Source of the DNA: Streptomyces anulatus
Lineage (GTDB): Bacteria > Actinomycetota > Actinomycetes > Streptomycetales > Streptomycetaceae
Direction: 5' to 3'
NCBI RefSeq assembly: GCF_000721175.1
Contig: NZ_JOEZ01000022.1
Span: 56,325-120,324, forward strand
DNA: 64,000 bases
Shown here: piece by piece, positions 52,283-61,822 of the stretch
Numbering within the stretch: the first letter of the stretch is position 1
How the letters are laid out: every line of letters starts with the position of its first letter
Translations under genes and position numbers: made by a program
The notes under the pieces: model-generated
The model's database searches: none
Told to the model about the DNA's origin: nothing
Seen by the model: the letters and a program-made list of their open reading frames with translations, nothing else

Positions 52283-54187
52283 ATGCTCACCGGCGTGACA
52301 GCCCCCGGCCCCCAGCACTCCGCGGCAGCCCTGCGCCGGCTCCTGGACCTGCTGGCGCAGGGCGCGGCGGCCGAGGAGTTCGACCGGCCGGCCGCCGCCG
52401 CCCGGCAGGCGGGGGCGTCCGCGGCCGAGCTGGCCGAGATCGCCGAGGCAGCCGTGGTGGCCTTGCGCATCCGGCGCACTCTCAGCCAGCACCGGGTGCG
52501 CGAGGCGCAGCTCACCGCCCTCTTCGACACCGCCAGCGACCTGGCGGCCCTGCGTGACCTGGACGCCGTGCTGCGGGCCATCGTCCACCGGGCGAAGCTG
52601 CTGCTCGGCACCGACGTCACCTACCTCTCCCTCAACGACGACGCCGCGGGCGACACGTACATGCGGGTCACCGACGGGTCGGTGGCCGAGGCGTTCCAGC
52701 GGGTGCGGCTGGGCATGGGCGAGGGCCTGGGCGGACTGGTGGCCCAGACCGCCCGCCCGTACGCGACCGGGGACTACCAGGCCGACACGCGGTTCCACCA
52801 CACCGCCGGCATCGACAGCGCGGTCCTGGACGAGGGCCTGCGGGCGATCCTCGGCGTGCCCCTGCGCCTGGGCGCCCGCATCATCGGGGTCCTCTACGCG
52901 GCCGACCGGGCACCCCGCGAGTTCACCGCCGGTGAGGTGGCGCTGCTCTCCTCACTGGCCGACCACGCCGCCATCGCCATCGACGGGGCCCGGCTGCTGG
53001 AGGAGACCCGGGCCGCACTGGTCGACCTCAACGCCGCGTCGGAGACCATCCGGACACACAGCGAGGCGATGCGCCGCGCCGAGGAGGCCCACGACCAGCT
53101 CACCGACCTCGTCCTGCGGGGCGGTGGCGCCGACGACGTGGCGGCGGCCCTCGCCGACATCCTGGACGGCGGGATCCTCATCCATGACGCGGACGGCGCC
53201 GAACTGGCCCGCGCCCGCACCGAGCCTCGCCCGCAACCGATCCCGGCCGTATCCGCCTCCCGGGCCAGGGGCCGGGCCGTTCCCCTGGGCGGCACCTGGG
53301 TCTGCGCCGTCCTCGCCGGCCCCGAACTCCTCGGCTCCATCGCGCTGACCGGCCGGGCGGGGCTCGCGGACGCCGACCGGCTGCTGTTCGAGCGCGCCAG
53401 CGTCGTCACCGCGCTGCTCATGCTGCTGCGCCGCTCCGTCGCCGAGACGGAGGACCGGGTACGGGGAGAGCTGCTGGGCGACCTGCTCTCGCGCACCGGC
53501 GACCCGGGCACCCTGACGGCCCGCGCCCGCAGGCTGGGTGTCGACCTCGGCGGCCGGCACAGTGTGTTCGTCGCGCACAGCGACGTGGCCCCCCGGCACC
53601 GGCTGCTGGCCGCGACCGCCCGGAGCGCGCAGGCCCGCAACGGTCTGGCCGGACTGCACCACGACCACGTCGTCCTGGTGGCGCCGTCCGAGGCGCCGGG
53701 ACCGGCCGCCCAGGCGCTCGCCGCCGAACTGGGCCAGGCGGTCGGCTTCCCCGTCACGGTCGGTGCGGCGGGTCCTGCCGCGGGTCCGGCCGACCTGCCC
53801 CACGCGCACAGCGAGGCCGACCGCTGCCTGTCCGCACTGCGCGCCCTCGGCCACACCGGGAGCGGCGGGGCCGTCGCGGACCTGGGGTTCATCGGCGTGC
53901 TCCTGGGCGACCAGGCGGATCTGGGAGGCTACGTGGAGCGGACACTGGGGCCCGTGCTCGACTACGACCGCCGGCGCGGCACCGACCTCGTCGCCACTCT
54001 GGACGCCTATTTCGCCCAGGGGACGAGCCTCACCCGGACCAGGGCCCGGCTTCACGTCCATGTGAACACGGTGGTGCAGCGGCTGGAGCGCATCGGCCGG
54101 CTGCTCGGCCAGGACTGGAACACGCCTGCCCGCACCCTGGAGATCCAGCTGGCTCTGCGCCTCCACCGGCTGACGCAGGGCCTGTGA
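52283..54187 (+). CDS. GAF domain plus PucR-type HTH regulator
   Basis: 634 residues. A helical N terminus precedes a GAF domain (about 85-235: DTASDLAALRDLDAVLRAIV, GMGEGLGGLVAQTARP, GVPLRLGARIIGVLYAADR). After a coiled-coil-like helix comes a divergent sensory region (about 270-390), then a GGDEF-like domain and the C-terminal PucR HTH (FAQGTSLTRTRARLHVHVNT, VVQRLERIGRLLGQ). Relatives next to catabolic genes activate them in response to a small ligand. It follows the 3-hydroxybutyrate genes. ATG 52283 is used; the GTG at 52295, seven bases after TATGCT, could be a leaderless start. Confidence 0.85.
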   Translation: MLTGVTAPGPQHSAAALRRLLDLLAQGAAAEEFDRPAAAARQAGASAAELAEIAEAAVVALRIRRTLSQHRVREAQLTALFDTASDLAALRDLDAVLRAIVHRAKLLLGTDVTYLSLNDDAAGDTYMRVTDGSVAEAFQRVRLGMGEGLGGLVAQTARPYATGDYQADTRFHHTAGIDSAVLDEGLRAILGVPLRLGARIIGVLYAADRAPREFTAGEVALLSSLADHAAIAIDGARLLEETRAALVDLNAASETIRTHSEAMRRAEEAHDQLTDLVLRGGGADDVAAALADILDGGILIHDADGAELARARTEPRPQPIPAVSASRARGRAVPLGGTWVCAVLAGPELLGSIALTGRAGLADADRLLFERASVVTALLMLLRRSVAETEDRVRGELLGDLLSRTGDPGTLTARARRLGVDLGGRHSVFVAHSDVAPRHRLLAATARSAQARNGLAGLHHDHVVLVAPSEAPGPAAQALAAELGQAVGFPVTVGAAGPAAGPADLPHAHSEADRCLSALRALGHTGSGGAVADLGFIGVLLGDQADLGGYVERTLGPVLDYDRRRGTDLVATLDAYFAQGTSLTRTRARLHVHVNTVVQRLERIGRLLGQDWNTPARTLEIQLALRLHRLTQGL

Positions 54188-54213
54188 CGGCGAGCCGGTC
54201 GCGTAAGGGGGTC

Positions 54214-54618
54214 TCAGCCGTCCAGGCCCGCCCGGACCCGGCGCGAGGGCTGGAAGACGTACAGGTCGAGGATGTCCGGGGCGTCCGCGACGCCCGGGCC
54301 GCCCGCCGCCGCCCAGGTCACGATGTCCTGCTCGGCGTGCTCGTCGTTGACCAGGCCCAGCCAGACCGGCCGGCCGCCGGCGCGACGGCCCTCGGCGGAG
54401 GGCTGCACGACGATCACGTTGCCCTGCTCGCAGGCGTCCAGGCATTCGACCGCCCGTACGGTGGCGGCGCCCTGCAGTCCGGAGCGCAGCCGGGCCAGCT
54501 GGGCCGCGTGGTCGACGCCCGGGATCTTCTCGGTGCCGCAGCAGCAGCCCCGGCAGACGCTGACGGTGGGCCGGGGGACGCCCTGGGCGGGCACGTCCTT
54601 GCGGGGGCGGCGGCTCAT
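54214..54618 (-). CDS. (2Fe-2S) ferredoxin-domain protein
   Basis: 134 residues. The thioredoxin-like [2Fe-2S] pattern is VCRGCCCGT near residue 22 and CLDACEQGN near residue 59. It is thus a stand-alone thioredoxin-fold ferredoxin of the type seen in NuoE-like proteins. VWLGLVNDEHAEQDIVTW follows. The ATG at 54618 gives a compact protein; a more upstream start adds unconserved residues. It is convergent with the GAF-PucR gene. Electron partner unknown. Confidence 0.8.
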   Translation of the reverse strand: MSRRPRKDVPAQGVPRPTVSVCRGCCCGTEKIPGVDHAAQLARLRSGLQGAATVRAVECLDACEQGNVIVVQPSAEGRRAGGRPVWLGLVNDEHAEQDIVTWAAAGGPGVADAPDILDLYVFQPSRRVRAGLDG

Positions 54619-54739
54619 GGGGGCTCTTCCCGTCGCGGTGGGTGGGATGGCGGGGACCACCGGTGGCACGGGTGATCATCACGACTCTACCGAGGCGCTC
54701 ACGGCTCGAACACCAGCACCCACGCCCGGCCGGGTGGGG

Positions 54740-54880
54740 TACTGTTGATGGCTGCGAAGGGGAGTAGCCCCGCAAACCGGTCGTCGACACACTGGAACCC
54801 CCGGGTTCCCGGTGGCCGGGCTCGTGAGTCCTGCAGAAGGATCCCCACGGGCGGGCGAGACCTTCGGTCCTGTATGACAC
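54740..54880 (+). ncRNA. yybP-ykoY manganese riboswitch with promoter
   Basis: TACTGT at 54740-54745 is a likely -10 box. The RNA from about 54752 begins GCGAAGGGGAGTAGCC (54753-54768), the conserved yybP-ykoY loop L1 sequence. The region around 54850-54870 contains GGGCGAGACCTTCGGTCC, the second conserved element that binds Mn2+ with L1. A small GTCCAC/GTGGAC hairpin follows (54881-54897), a possible expression platform. The gene controlled is a TMEM165/GDT1-type exporter, the usual partner. Confidence 0.85.
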
Positions 54881-54989
54881 GTCCACGTCCTGTGGACGCC
54901 GCCGTCATGCCGGGCCGAGTGGTCCTCCGAAAGCCCGAGCGGCGCTTCGCGAAGATCCGGGGCCCGGCTCGAACAGAAAGCCACCCGGA

Positions 54990-55574
54990 ATGCACCTCGA
55001 CCCCCTGGCGATCATCACCGCCTTCGGGCTGATCTTCCTCGCGGAGCTCCCCGACAAGACGATGTTCGCGTCGCTGGCCATGGGCACGCGGATGCGGCCG
55101 CTCCATGTGTGGTTCGGTACGTCGTCCGCGTTCGTCGTGCACGTCGCCATCGCCGTGGGCGCGGGCGGCCTCATCGGTCTGCTGCCCGACTGGATCGTCA
55201 AGCTCGTCTCGGCCTCGCTCTTCGCGCTCGGCGCGTTCCTCCTGCTGCGCGGCGGCGGCGGGGACGACGATGACGAGACCGAGGTGAAGACCGTGGCCGG
55301 ATTCTGGCCGGTCTACTCGACCGCGTTCATGGCGGTCTTCATCAGCGAGTGGGGCGACCTGACGCAGATCACCACCGCCAACCTCGCGGCGAGCAACGGC
55401 GCCTGGTCCACGGCGCTCGGCTCGGCCGCCGCCCTGATCTCCGTATCCGCCCTGGCCCTGCTCGCGGGGAAGTTCATCGCGAAGCGCGTACCGCTGAAGA
55501 CCGTGCAGCGCATCGGCGGGATCTGCATGCTGGGCCTCGCCGTCTGGACGGCCGTGGAGATCTTCACCGGCTGA
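54990..55574 (+). CDS. TMEM165/GDT1 family manganese (cation) exporter
   Basis: 194 residues, six membrane segments in two inverted repeats. The two family motifs are LAELPDKTMFASLAMG (about 17-32) and ISEWGDLTQITTANLA (about 118-133), each with the E-x-G/P-D-K/L-T core that binds the cation. An acidic loop (GGDDDDETE) separates the halves. It probably exports Mn2+ when the riboswitch 100 bp upstream senses excess. The ATG at 54990 fits the conserved N terminus; its ribosome binding site is weak, in keeping with RNA control. Confidence 0.9.
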   Translation: MHLDPLAIITAFGLIFLAELPDKTMFASLAMGTRMRPLHVWFGTSSAFVVHVAIAVGAGGLIGLLPDWIVKLVSASLFALGAFLLLRGGGGDDDDETEVKTVAGFWPVYSTAFMAVFISEWGDLTQITTANLAASNGAWSTALGSAAALISVSALALLAGKFIAKRVPLKTVQRIGGICMLGLAVWTAVEIFTG

Positions 55575-55580
55575 GAACGG

Positions 55581-55634
55581 TGAGCGTGGGGGCGGGGGCG
55601 TACCGGCTTCGGTACGCCCCCGCCCCCACGCTCA
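55581..55634 (+). terminator. Very long terminator hairpin after the manganese exporter
   Basis: The 25-base arm at 55581-55605 is perfectly complementary to 55610-55634 around a GCTT loop, starting 6 bp after the stop. It also lies downstream of the convergent ogt gene and can serve both directions. Confidence 0.85.
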
Positions 55635-55688
55635 GCCCTCGCCCGCGCTCAGCCCGCCCGCGCTCAGGACCACTCCCCCGCCCGGCGC

Positions 55689-56226
55689 TCAGAACAACGC
55701 CTGCACCCCGGCCTCCGTCCCGCCGCTCTCGAAGGCGAGCAGCCGCTGCTTGCGGTCCAGGCCACCGCCGTAGCCGGTGAGGCCGCCGGAGGCGCCGATG
55801 ACCCGGTGGCACGGCACGATGATCCCGACCGGGTTCCTGCCGTTGGCCAGGCCCACCGCCCTCGACGCGCCCGGCTTGCCGAGTTCCCCGGCCAGTTCGC
55901 CGTACGTACGGGGTCTCGCCGTACGGGATCTTCAGCAGCTCCGCCCACACGCTCCGCTGGAACGGGGTGCCGTGCAGGTCGAGCGGGAGGTCGAAGGTGG
56001 TGCGGTCTCCGGCGAAGTACTCGGCGAGCTGCCGGATCACCTCGCCGAAGGGCTCCGGGTCCGGAACGCCGAAGGTCTCCTGGGGTGGGCGGTGGCGCTG
56101 GTCGGTCATGTAGAGCGCGGAGAGGACACCGTCGGTGGCGACGAGCGTCAGCGGGCCGTAAGGGCTGTCGAGGACCGTGTGCTGCTTGGTCACCGGCGGC
56201 GTGGTGGTCGTCGTGGTCGTGGTCAT
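55689..56226 (-). pseudogene. ogt: Methylated-DNA--protein-cysteine methyltransferase, one-base frameshift
   Basis: The frame from ATG 56226 (a poly-Thr start, then YGPLTLVATDGVLSALYM) runs normally to LLKIPYGET. At the G4 run 55910-55913 (plus strand) one extra base shifts it. Read one base over, the sequence continues as [19 protein letters not shown], then IVPCHRVIG, which holds the alkyl-acceptor Cys, and ends at 55689. As written, the product would lack the active site. The intact protein removes O6-alkyl groups from guanine. It lies 22 bp downstream of the Ada-AlkA gene in the same direction. Either a recent mutation or a homopolymer sequencing error. Confidence 0.85.
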
Positions 56227-56248
56227 GGGAGCGGTGTCCTTGTCTGCG

Positions 56249-57721
56249 TCAGGCGGGCAGGTGGTTGACGGGGTGGTCGTCCACCGTCCAGAGGTACTGC
56301 ACGGCGTACGCCCGCCAGGGGCGCCAGCCGGCGGCCCGTGCGGTGAGGGCGGCGGGGGTGGCCGGCAGGCCGAGCCGCTCGGCCGCCCGGCGGATGCCGA
56401 GGTCGGTGGGGAGGAAGGCGTCGGGGTCGCCGAGGGACCGCATGGCGACGGACTCGACCGTCCAGGGGCCGAAGCCGGGCAGTGCGGCCAGCTCGGCGCG
56501 GGCCTGTTCCCAGTCGGTGTCGGTGTCGAGCCGCAGCCGGTCCTCCGCGAGGGCGGCGACGAGCGTGGTGAGGGTGGTACGGCGGGTGCGCGGCAGGGCG
56601 AGGGCCTCCGGGTCGAGGCCCGCCAGCGCCTCCGGGGCCGGGAAGAGGTGGGCCAGGCCGCCCTCGGGATCCTCGACCGGGACACCGTGGGCGGTGACCA
56701 GACGGGCCGCGTGGGTGCGGGCGGCGGCGGTGGAGACCTGCTGGCCGAGCACCGCGCGTACGGCGAACTCCGCACCGTCCACCGTGCGGGGCACCCGGCG
56801 GCCGGGGCCCGCGTCGACCAGTGGGGCGAGCAGCGGGTCGGTGCGCAGCTGCGCGTCGACGGCGACCGGGTCCGCGTCCAGGTCGAGGAGCCAGCGGCAT
56901 CGGCTGATGGCCCGGGTGAGGTCGCGGGGGTCGGTGAGGGAGAGCCGGCAGGCGATGTGGCCGGGTGCCGGGCTCAGGGCGACGACGCCGTGCCCGTACG
57001 GGAGGGTGAGGGTGCGGCGGTACGCGCCGTCGCGCCACTCCTCGACGCCGGGGACGGCGGTCGCGGCGAGGTGGCCGAAGAGGTTGCTCGGGTTGAGCGG
57101 GGCCCGGTACGGGAGGCGGAGGGCGATGACGCCCGGTACGGCGGCGGCCCGGGGGCCCCGGGCGGCCCGGGTGCGCAGTTCGCCGGGGGCCAGGCCGAAG
57201 ACCTCGCGGACCGTCTCGTTGAAGGTGCGGATCGAGGAGAAGCCGGCGGCGAACGCCACCTGGGCCATGGGCAGCGCGGTCGTCTCGATGAGCAGGCGGG
57301 CGGTCTGCGCCCGCTGGGCGCGGGCCAGGGCCAGCGGGCCCGCGCCCAGCTCGGCCAGTAGCTGGCGTTCGATCTGCCGCGCGGAGTAGCCGAGCCGGGA
57401 GGCGAGCCCTGGCACTCCCTCGCGGTCGACGACCCCGTCCCGGATCAGGCGCATGGCGCGGGCGACCGAGTCGGCGCGGGCGTTCCACTCGGGGGAACCG
57501 GGGCTGGTGTCGGGGCGGCACCGCTTGCAGGCGCGGAATCCGGCCTGCTGGCAGGCGGCGGCGCTCGGGTAGAAGGTCATGTTGCGGACCTTGGGCGGCA
57601 CGACGGGGCAGCTGGGGCGGCAGTAGATCCGGGTGGTCAGGACCGCGGTGAAGAACCAGCCGTCGAAACGGGCGTCCTTCGACCGGACGGCCCGCACGCA
57701 GCGCTCGGTGTCGGTGTGCAT
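56249..57721 (-). CDS. alkA: Ada-AlkA fusion: methylphosphotriester-sensing AraC domain with 3-methyladenine DNA glycosylase
   Basis: 490 residues. The N-terminal Ada zinc domain has FDGWFFTAVLTTRIYCRPSC and ACKRCRPD, the four cysteines including the methyl-accepting one (about 36-70). An AraC-type HTH follows (about 85-175). The AlkA part (about 195-490) has the helix-hairpin-helix LPGFGPWTVESVAM and the catalytic Asp in FLPTDLGIRRA (about 438). It excises alkylated purines and may induce itself after methylation. ATG 57721 follows GGAG. It forms an operon with the broken ogt. Confidence 0.92.
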   Translation of the reverse strand: MHTDTERCVRAVRSKDARFDGWFFTAVLTTRIYCRPSCPVVPPKVRNMTFYPSAAACQQAGFRACKRCRPDTSPGSPEWNARADSVARAMRLIRDGVVDREGVPGLASRLGYSARQIERQLLAELGAGPLALARAQRAQTARLLIETTALPMAQVAFAAGFSSIRTFNETVREVFGLAPGELRTRAARGPRAAAVPGVIALRLPYRAPLNPSNLFGHLAATAVPGVEEWRDGAYRRTLTLPYGHGVVALSPAPGHIACRLSLTDPRDLTRAISRCRWLLDLDADPVAVDAQLRTDPLLAPLVDAGPGRRVPRTVDGAEFAVRAVLGQQVSTAAARTHAARLVTAHGVPVEDPEGGLAHLFPAPEALAGLDPEALALPRTRRTTLTTLVAALAEDRLRLDTDTDWEQARAELAALPGFGPWTVESVAMRSLGDPDAFLPTDLGIRRAAERLGLPATPAALTARAAGWRPWRAYAVQYLWTVDDHPVNHLPA

Positions 57722-57865
57722 GGCTCCAGCATCGGTCACCGGTCAGGGGCTTGGCTGGCGGAAATCCGACACGGTGCTCGCGCGGGAATCCGACGGCCGT
57801 GCGGACCCTCGCGGTGGCCGCCGGGCGCCTCGGGCGCCTACTCGTGGCGGCCGCCGGGCGCAGGC

Positions 57866-58399
57866 TCAGCGCATCGCGAGGACTTCCTCGAACTCCACGT
57901 ACGCGTGCGCGTCGAAGAGCACGAAGCGCACCTCTTCGACCGGCTCCAGGATCTCCGCCAGGACCGTGCGTACCGCGATCCGGGCCCCGTCGTCCATCGG
58001 CCAGCCGTAGATGCCGGTGGAGATCGCCGGGAACGCTATCGACTTGGCCCCCAACTCGGCTGCCAGCCGCAGGGATTCGCGGTAGCAGGAGGCGAGCAGG
58101 GCGGAGCGGTCCTGGGCGCCGGAGAAGACCGGTCCGACCGTGTGCACGATCCACCGGGCGTCGAGGCGTCCGGCGGTGGTGGCGACGGCCTGTCCGGTGG
58201 GCAGGCCCTTTCCGTAGTGCGAGGCGCGCAGCTCACGGCAGGCGGCGAGGATGTCGGGTCCGCCGCGCCGGTGGATGGCGCCGTCGACTCCGCCGCCGCC
58301 GAGCAGCGAGGAGTTCGCCGCGTTGACGATGACGTCGACGGACTGGTCGGTGATGTCGCCGCGGACCAGGCGGACCGCGGGGCTGGCGGGGGTGCTCAT
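57866..58399 (-). CDS. Macro-domain O-acetyl-ADP-ribose deacetylase
   Basis: 177 residues. VRLVRGDITDQSVDVIVNAANS is the ADP-ribose-binding start with the conserved Asp and Asn. LLGGGGVDGAIHRRGG is the phosphate loop with the catalytic His/Asp region, and FPAISTGIYGWP is the second loop. It would hydrolyse O-acetyl-ADP-ribose or remove mono-ADP-ribose from targets. It is 144 bp downstream of the alkA start in the same direction, with no clear terminator between it and the neighbouring DNA-repair genes. Confidence 0.92.
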   Translation of the reverse strand: MSTPASPAVRLVRGDITDQSVDVIVNAANSSLLGGGGVDGAIHRRGGPDILAACRELRASHYGKGLPTGQAVATTAGRLDARWIVHTVGPVFSGAQDRSALLASCYRESLRLAAELGAKSIAFPAISTGIYGWPMDDGARIAVRTVLAEILEPVEEVRFVLFDAHAYVEFEEVLAMR

Positions 58400-58514
58400 G
58401 GGGACATCATGCCGCGCGCCGGAGGCCTTCGCCGCCCGGTCGGACGGACCGGGTCCGGTGGACGGCCGCCAGGCCCGCTGCCCTGCGGGGACGCGCGGCG
58501 CCGCGCGTCACCAC

Positions 58515-58813
58515 TCGACCGCCCACCCGAAGGGCGGAGCGGTCCTGGGGGCGGCGGCGGTGCTCGGCGCGCCGGGCCCGCGCCGTGGCGCCGCTCCTGC
58601 GGATCCCCTCGCGGTCCCTGGTGGTGCCCGGTATCGCGGGGCCCTGCTGCCCGGCCCGGACGTCTGCCGCAGCCTGCTCCGGTACGCCTGCACGTCCCCG
58701 GGGCGGGCGGCTGCACGGTGCCGGCGTTCGTCACCACGGCCGTCATCGGTGTGGGCACCGTGCTCGGCAACCACATCGGCGGTGCCGCGCAACGGCGTTG
58801 GGCTCCGCGCTGA
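58515..58813 (+). pseudogene. Decayed C-terminal remnant of a ThrE-like (threonine/serine exporter) protein
   Basis: No intact frame exists. Three stretches, each in a different frame, line up in order with the end of ThrE/DUF3815 exporters. LLRIPSRSLVVPGIA (58593-58637) resembles the RIP-VVVPGIV segment. ALLPGPDVCRSLLRYA (58641-58688) resembles the LLPGLTIYRGL segment. FVTTAVIGVGTVLGNHIGG (58728-58784) resembles the last membrane helix. The comparison is from memory. It sits in a 438-bp gap between divergent genes. Confidence 0.35.
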
Positions 58814-58837
58814 GGGACAGTCCTTGGCCGGCGCCCT

Positions 58838-60253
58838 TCAGGAGGCCCGCAGCCGTCGCCATACGGCCTTGGCGGCGTGGTGGCCGGACATGCCGTGGAC
58901 GCCGGGGCCGGGCGGGGTGGCCGAGGAGCACAGGAAGACCGCCGGGTGCGCGGTGGCGTACGGGACGCGGGCGAGCTTGGGGCGGATGAGGGTCTGGAGG
59001 CCCGCGAAGGCACCGCACGCGATGTCGCCGCCGACGTAATTGGCGTTGCGCTGGGCCAGTTCGGGCGGGCCCGAGACGGCGCGGGCGAGCACCAGATCGC
59101 GGAACCCGGGGGCGAAGCGCTCCAGTTGACGCTCGATGACGTCGGTGGCGTCGCCCTCCCAGCCGGCCGGGACGTGCCCGTACACCCAGAAGACATGGCG
59201 CCCCTCGGGGGCCCGGGAGGGGTCGGTGAGGCTCGGCTGGGCGGTGATGAGGAAGGGGACGCTGGGGTCACGGCCCTCGACGGCGGCGCGCAGCGCGGTG
59301 TCGATGGCTCCGGCGGTGGGTCCGATGTGGACGGTGCCGGCGCGGCGGGCCTCCTCGGCGGTCCAGGGGACGGGGCCGGACAGCGCGTAGTCGATCTTGA
59401 AGGCGGAGGCGCCGTAGCGGTAGTGGCCGTAGGCGGAGCCGAGGCCGGCGATGCGGGCGAGCGCGGACGGCGAGGTGTCGAAGATGTAGGCGCGGGCGGG
59501 CGGGAGTTCGTCCAGCCGTCTCACCTCGCTGCCGGTGCGGATGGTGCCGCCCTGTTCGCGGAGGCAGGAGGCGAGGGCGTCCGAGATGGCCTGGGAGCCG
59601 CCGCGCGGCACCGGCCAGCCGTTCTCGTGGGCGGCGAGCGCGAAGACGAGGGCGATCGCCGAGGTGGCGAAGCCGCTGGTGGGAGCAATGGCGTGGGCGG
59701 CGAGCCCGGCGAAGAGGCCGCGGGCCTTCTCACCCTGGAAGCGGCGGGAGACCCAGGTGGCGGGCTGGAGGCCGAGCAGGCCGAAGCGGGCCAGTCGGTA
59801 CGGGTCGCGGGGCAGGCCGTCCCAGGGGGTGCGCAGGAAGTCGGCGGCCAGGGTGTCCCAGCGGCCGAGGAAGGGGGCCATGAGCCGGCGGTAGGCCCCG
59901 GCGTCGACGGGCCCCAGCGACATCGCGCTCTCGCCGACGGAGCGGGTGAGCGTGGCGGCGGTGCCGTCCGGGAAGGGGTGGGCGAGGTCGATCTCGGGGT
60001 GCAGCCACTCCAGGCCGTGCCGGGCCAGGGGCATCGCCCGGAACGCGGGCGAGCCGATGCCGAGGGGGTGCACGGCGGAGCAGGGGTCGTGCCGGAAGCC
60101 CGGCAGCGTCAGCTCCTCGGTGCGGGCACCACCGCCGACGGTGTCGTGGGCCTCGTGGACCTCCACGGCGAAGCCCCTGCGGGCCAGTTCGGCCGCGGCG
60201 GTCAGCCCGTTGGGACCGGCCCCCACGACGACCGCATCGAGCATCGAGGGCAC
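58838..60253 (-). CDS. FAD-dependent oxidoreductase, phytoene-desaturase-like
   Basis: 471 residues. [22 protein letters not shown] is the dinucleotide-binding motif with GxGxxG, and [19 protein letters not shown] is the FAD ribose/GGRA region. [19 protein letters not shown] at the C terminus is the second FAD motif of the carotenoid-desaturase/PYROXD2 group. The start GTG 60253 has GGAG seven bases upstream. No carotenoid or crt genes are nearby, so the substrate is unknown. It is 95 bp downstream of the inositol monophosphatase-like gene. Confidence 0.88.
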   Translation of the reverse strand: MPSMLDAVVVGAGPNGLTAAAELARRGFAVEVHEAHDTVGGGARTEELTLPGFRHDPCSAVHPLGIGSPAFRAMPLARHGLEWLHPEIDLAHPFPDGTAATLTRSVGESAMSLGPVDAGAYRRLMAPFLGRWDTLAADFLRTPWDGLPRDPYRLARFGLLGLQPATWVSRRFQGEKARGLFAGLAAHAIAPTSGFATSAIALVFALAAHENGWPVPRGGSQAISDALASCLREQGGTIRTGSEVRRLDELPPARAYIFDTSPSALARIAGLGSAYGHYRYGASAFKIDYALSGPVPWTAEEARRAGTVHIGPTAGAIDTALRAAVEGRDPSVPFLITAQPSLTDPSRAPEGRHVFWVYGHVPAGWEGDATDVIERQLERFAPGFRDLVLARAVSGPPELAQRNANYVGGDIACGAFAGLQTLIRPKLARVPYATAHPAVFLCSSATPPGPGVHGMSGHHAAKAVWRRLRAS

Positions 60254-60348
60254 CTGGGGACTCCTTCGTCGGCCGGCGGGCTGAAGCCCCAGGATATTCC
60301 GGCGCACCGACCGTGCGGACGCGGGTACCCCGGGGCCGGTCGGGCGGG

Positions 60349-61194
60349 TCAGCCGCCCGACCGCAGAGCGGCCAGGACGCGCTGGACGGTGGCCTCGTCG
60401 CGGGCCGCCGTGAACGGCAGGTGGTTGCCGCCCGCGATGCGGAACGGGACGCCGGACAGGGTCGACTGGGCGCCGCCCGCCTCGGTGACCAGGAGCAGGC
60501 CCGCGGCGTGGTCCCAGGCGTACTCCCAGTTGAAGGCGGTGGCGTCCTGTGTGCCGCGGGCGACGGCGAGGTACTCCAGCCCGGCCGAGCCGCAGGGGCG
60601 GGCCGCGATGCCTTCGGTGCGCAGGCCGAGCAGGGCCCGCTTCTGGGCGTCGCTGGTGTAGTCGGGGTGCGACATCGCCACGTTCAGCACGGCGCCGGGG
60701 GCGGGCGACCCGGAGCGTATCCGCGTCCCGTTCAGCGTGGCGCCCCGGCCGCGTACGGCGACGGCCATCTCGCCCAGGACCGGGGCGTACGTCCAGGAGG
60801 CGTGGACCTCGCCGTGCTGGGCGAGGGCGACCAGGGTGCAGAAACCGGCCTCGCCCCGGACGAACTGGCGGGTGCCGTCGACCGGGTCGACGATCCAGAC
60901 CGGGGCGTCGCCGCCGAGGGCGTCGTAGACCGCCGGGTCGGCGTGCACGGACTCCTCGCCGACGACGACCGAGCCGGGCAGCAGCTTGGTGAGGGCGGCG
61001 GTGAGGTGTTCCTCGGCCAGCCGGTCGGCGGCGGTGACCAGGTCGTGCGGGCCGCTCTTCTCGATGATCTCGTGAGCGGCGAGCTTCCGGTGGCGGGGCA
61101 TGATCTCGGCCGCGGCGGCGGCGCGCACCGCCTTCTCGACCTCGGCCAGCGGTCCGGTGTGCCCGGCGGTCCCGTACAGGAAGTCATCGATCAT
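60349..61194 (-). CDS. Inositol monophosphatase family phosphatase
   Basis: 281 residues. The lithium-sensitive phosphatase motifs are present: [11 protein letters not shown] (metal Glu, about 79), [14 protein letters not shown] (about 102-107), and [17 protein letters not shown] (WDxxAG, about 226). Family members dephosphorylate inositol phosphate, histidinol phosphate or PAP. The sequence does not settle which. The ATG at 61194 follows GGAG closely. Confidence 0.9.
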   Translation of the reverse strand: MIDDFLYGTAGHTGPLAEVEKAVRAAAAAEIMPRHRKLAAHEIIEKSGPHDLVTAADRLAEEHLTAALTKLLPGSVVVGEESVHADPAVYDALGGDAPVWIVDPVDGTRQFVRGEAGFCTLVALAQHGEVHASWTYAPVLGEMAVAVRGRGATLNGTRIRSGSPAPGAVLNVAMSHPDYTSDAQKRALLGLRTEGIAARPCGSAGLEYLAVARGTQDATAFNWEYAWDHAAGLLLVTEAGGAQSTLSGVPFRIAGGNHLPFTAARDEATVQRVLAALRSGG

Positions 61195-61822
61195 GGCTCC
61201 AGCCAATCACAGCGGGACGGGCCCGCACGCCCCGGGTGAATGCGGACAACTCCGACGCGCGACCGGATGCCGGACAGCGCCCGCGAAGTACAACGGGTAT
61301 GGCCCGCGACCGGGCCCTGTCCGGCGCCTCGACCTGGGTCGATCCGGGCCCCGGCCGGACCGCCGGCCGATGAGCCGGCCGCGCTCCCGCTGCCCGCCGA
61401 GGTGGTCACCGCCTGGCTCTCGGGCGACGCGGAGGCGCCGGCCGCCCGCGCGGCCGGGACGCACCGGGGCTGAGAGCCTGCCGGGAGGCCTTCGATCGGA
61501 AAGCGGACGTGGCCTGGTGCGTGCGGTTCCAAGGCGCCGAGGTGTCCTCGTAGCGGAGCTGCCAGGGTGTTTCGGCAACGCCGGAAGCGTGCGTGCCAGG
61601 GCGTGGCCGCCCGGTCAGAGGTCACCCGACAGGCTCTGAGCCGCGCCGGAGCCCTCCGGAGGATTCGGACCGGCTGCCGGGGGCAGGTGATCCGCCGGAC
61701 GGCCGATCGCCGCCGACCCGTCGGAAGCCTCTTTCCGGCACACGTGGGCGGCGCGCGGTTCCTGGCCCGACCGGGCCTACCGTCGGCCTGGTCAGCCACC
61801 CCGACCAACGGAGATGTACGAC
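61195..61822. other. Gene-free region of about 630 bp
   Basis: No frame has recognisable features. A short plus-strand frame ending at 61473 contains PLPAEVVTAWLSGDAEAPAA, which looks protein-like but has no proper start. The stretch 61480-61760 has mixed frames and several stops and may be decayed coding sequence. The region upstream of 61823 must hold the promoter of the DJ-1 gene. Confidence 0.45.

Noticed and set aside
61480..61760. Possible decayed transposase or IS remnant
   Set aside because: Mixed frames with stops suggest old coding sequence, but I could not identify any transposase motif, inverted ends or target duplication.
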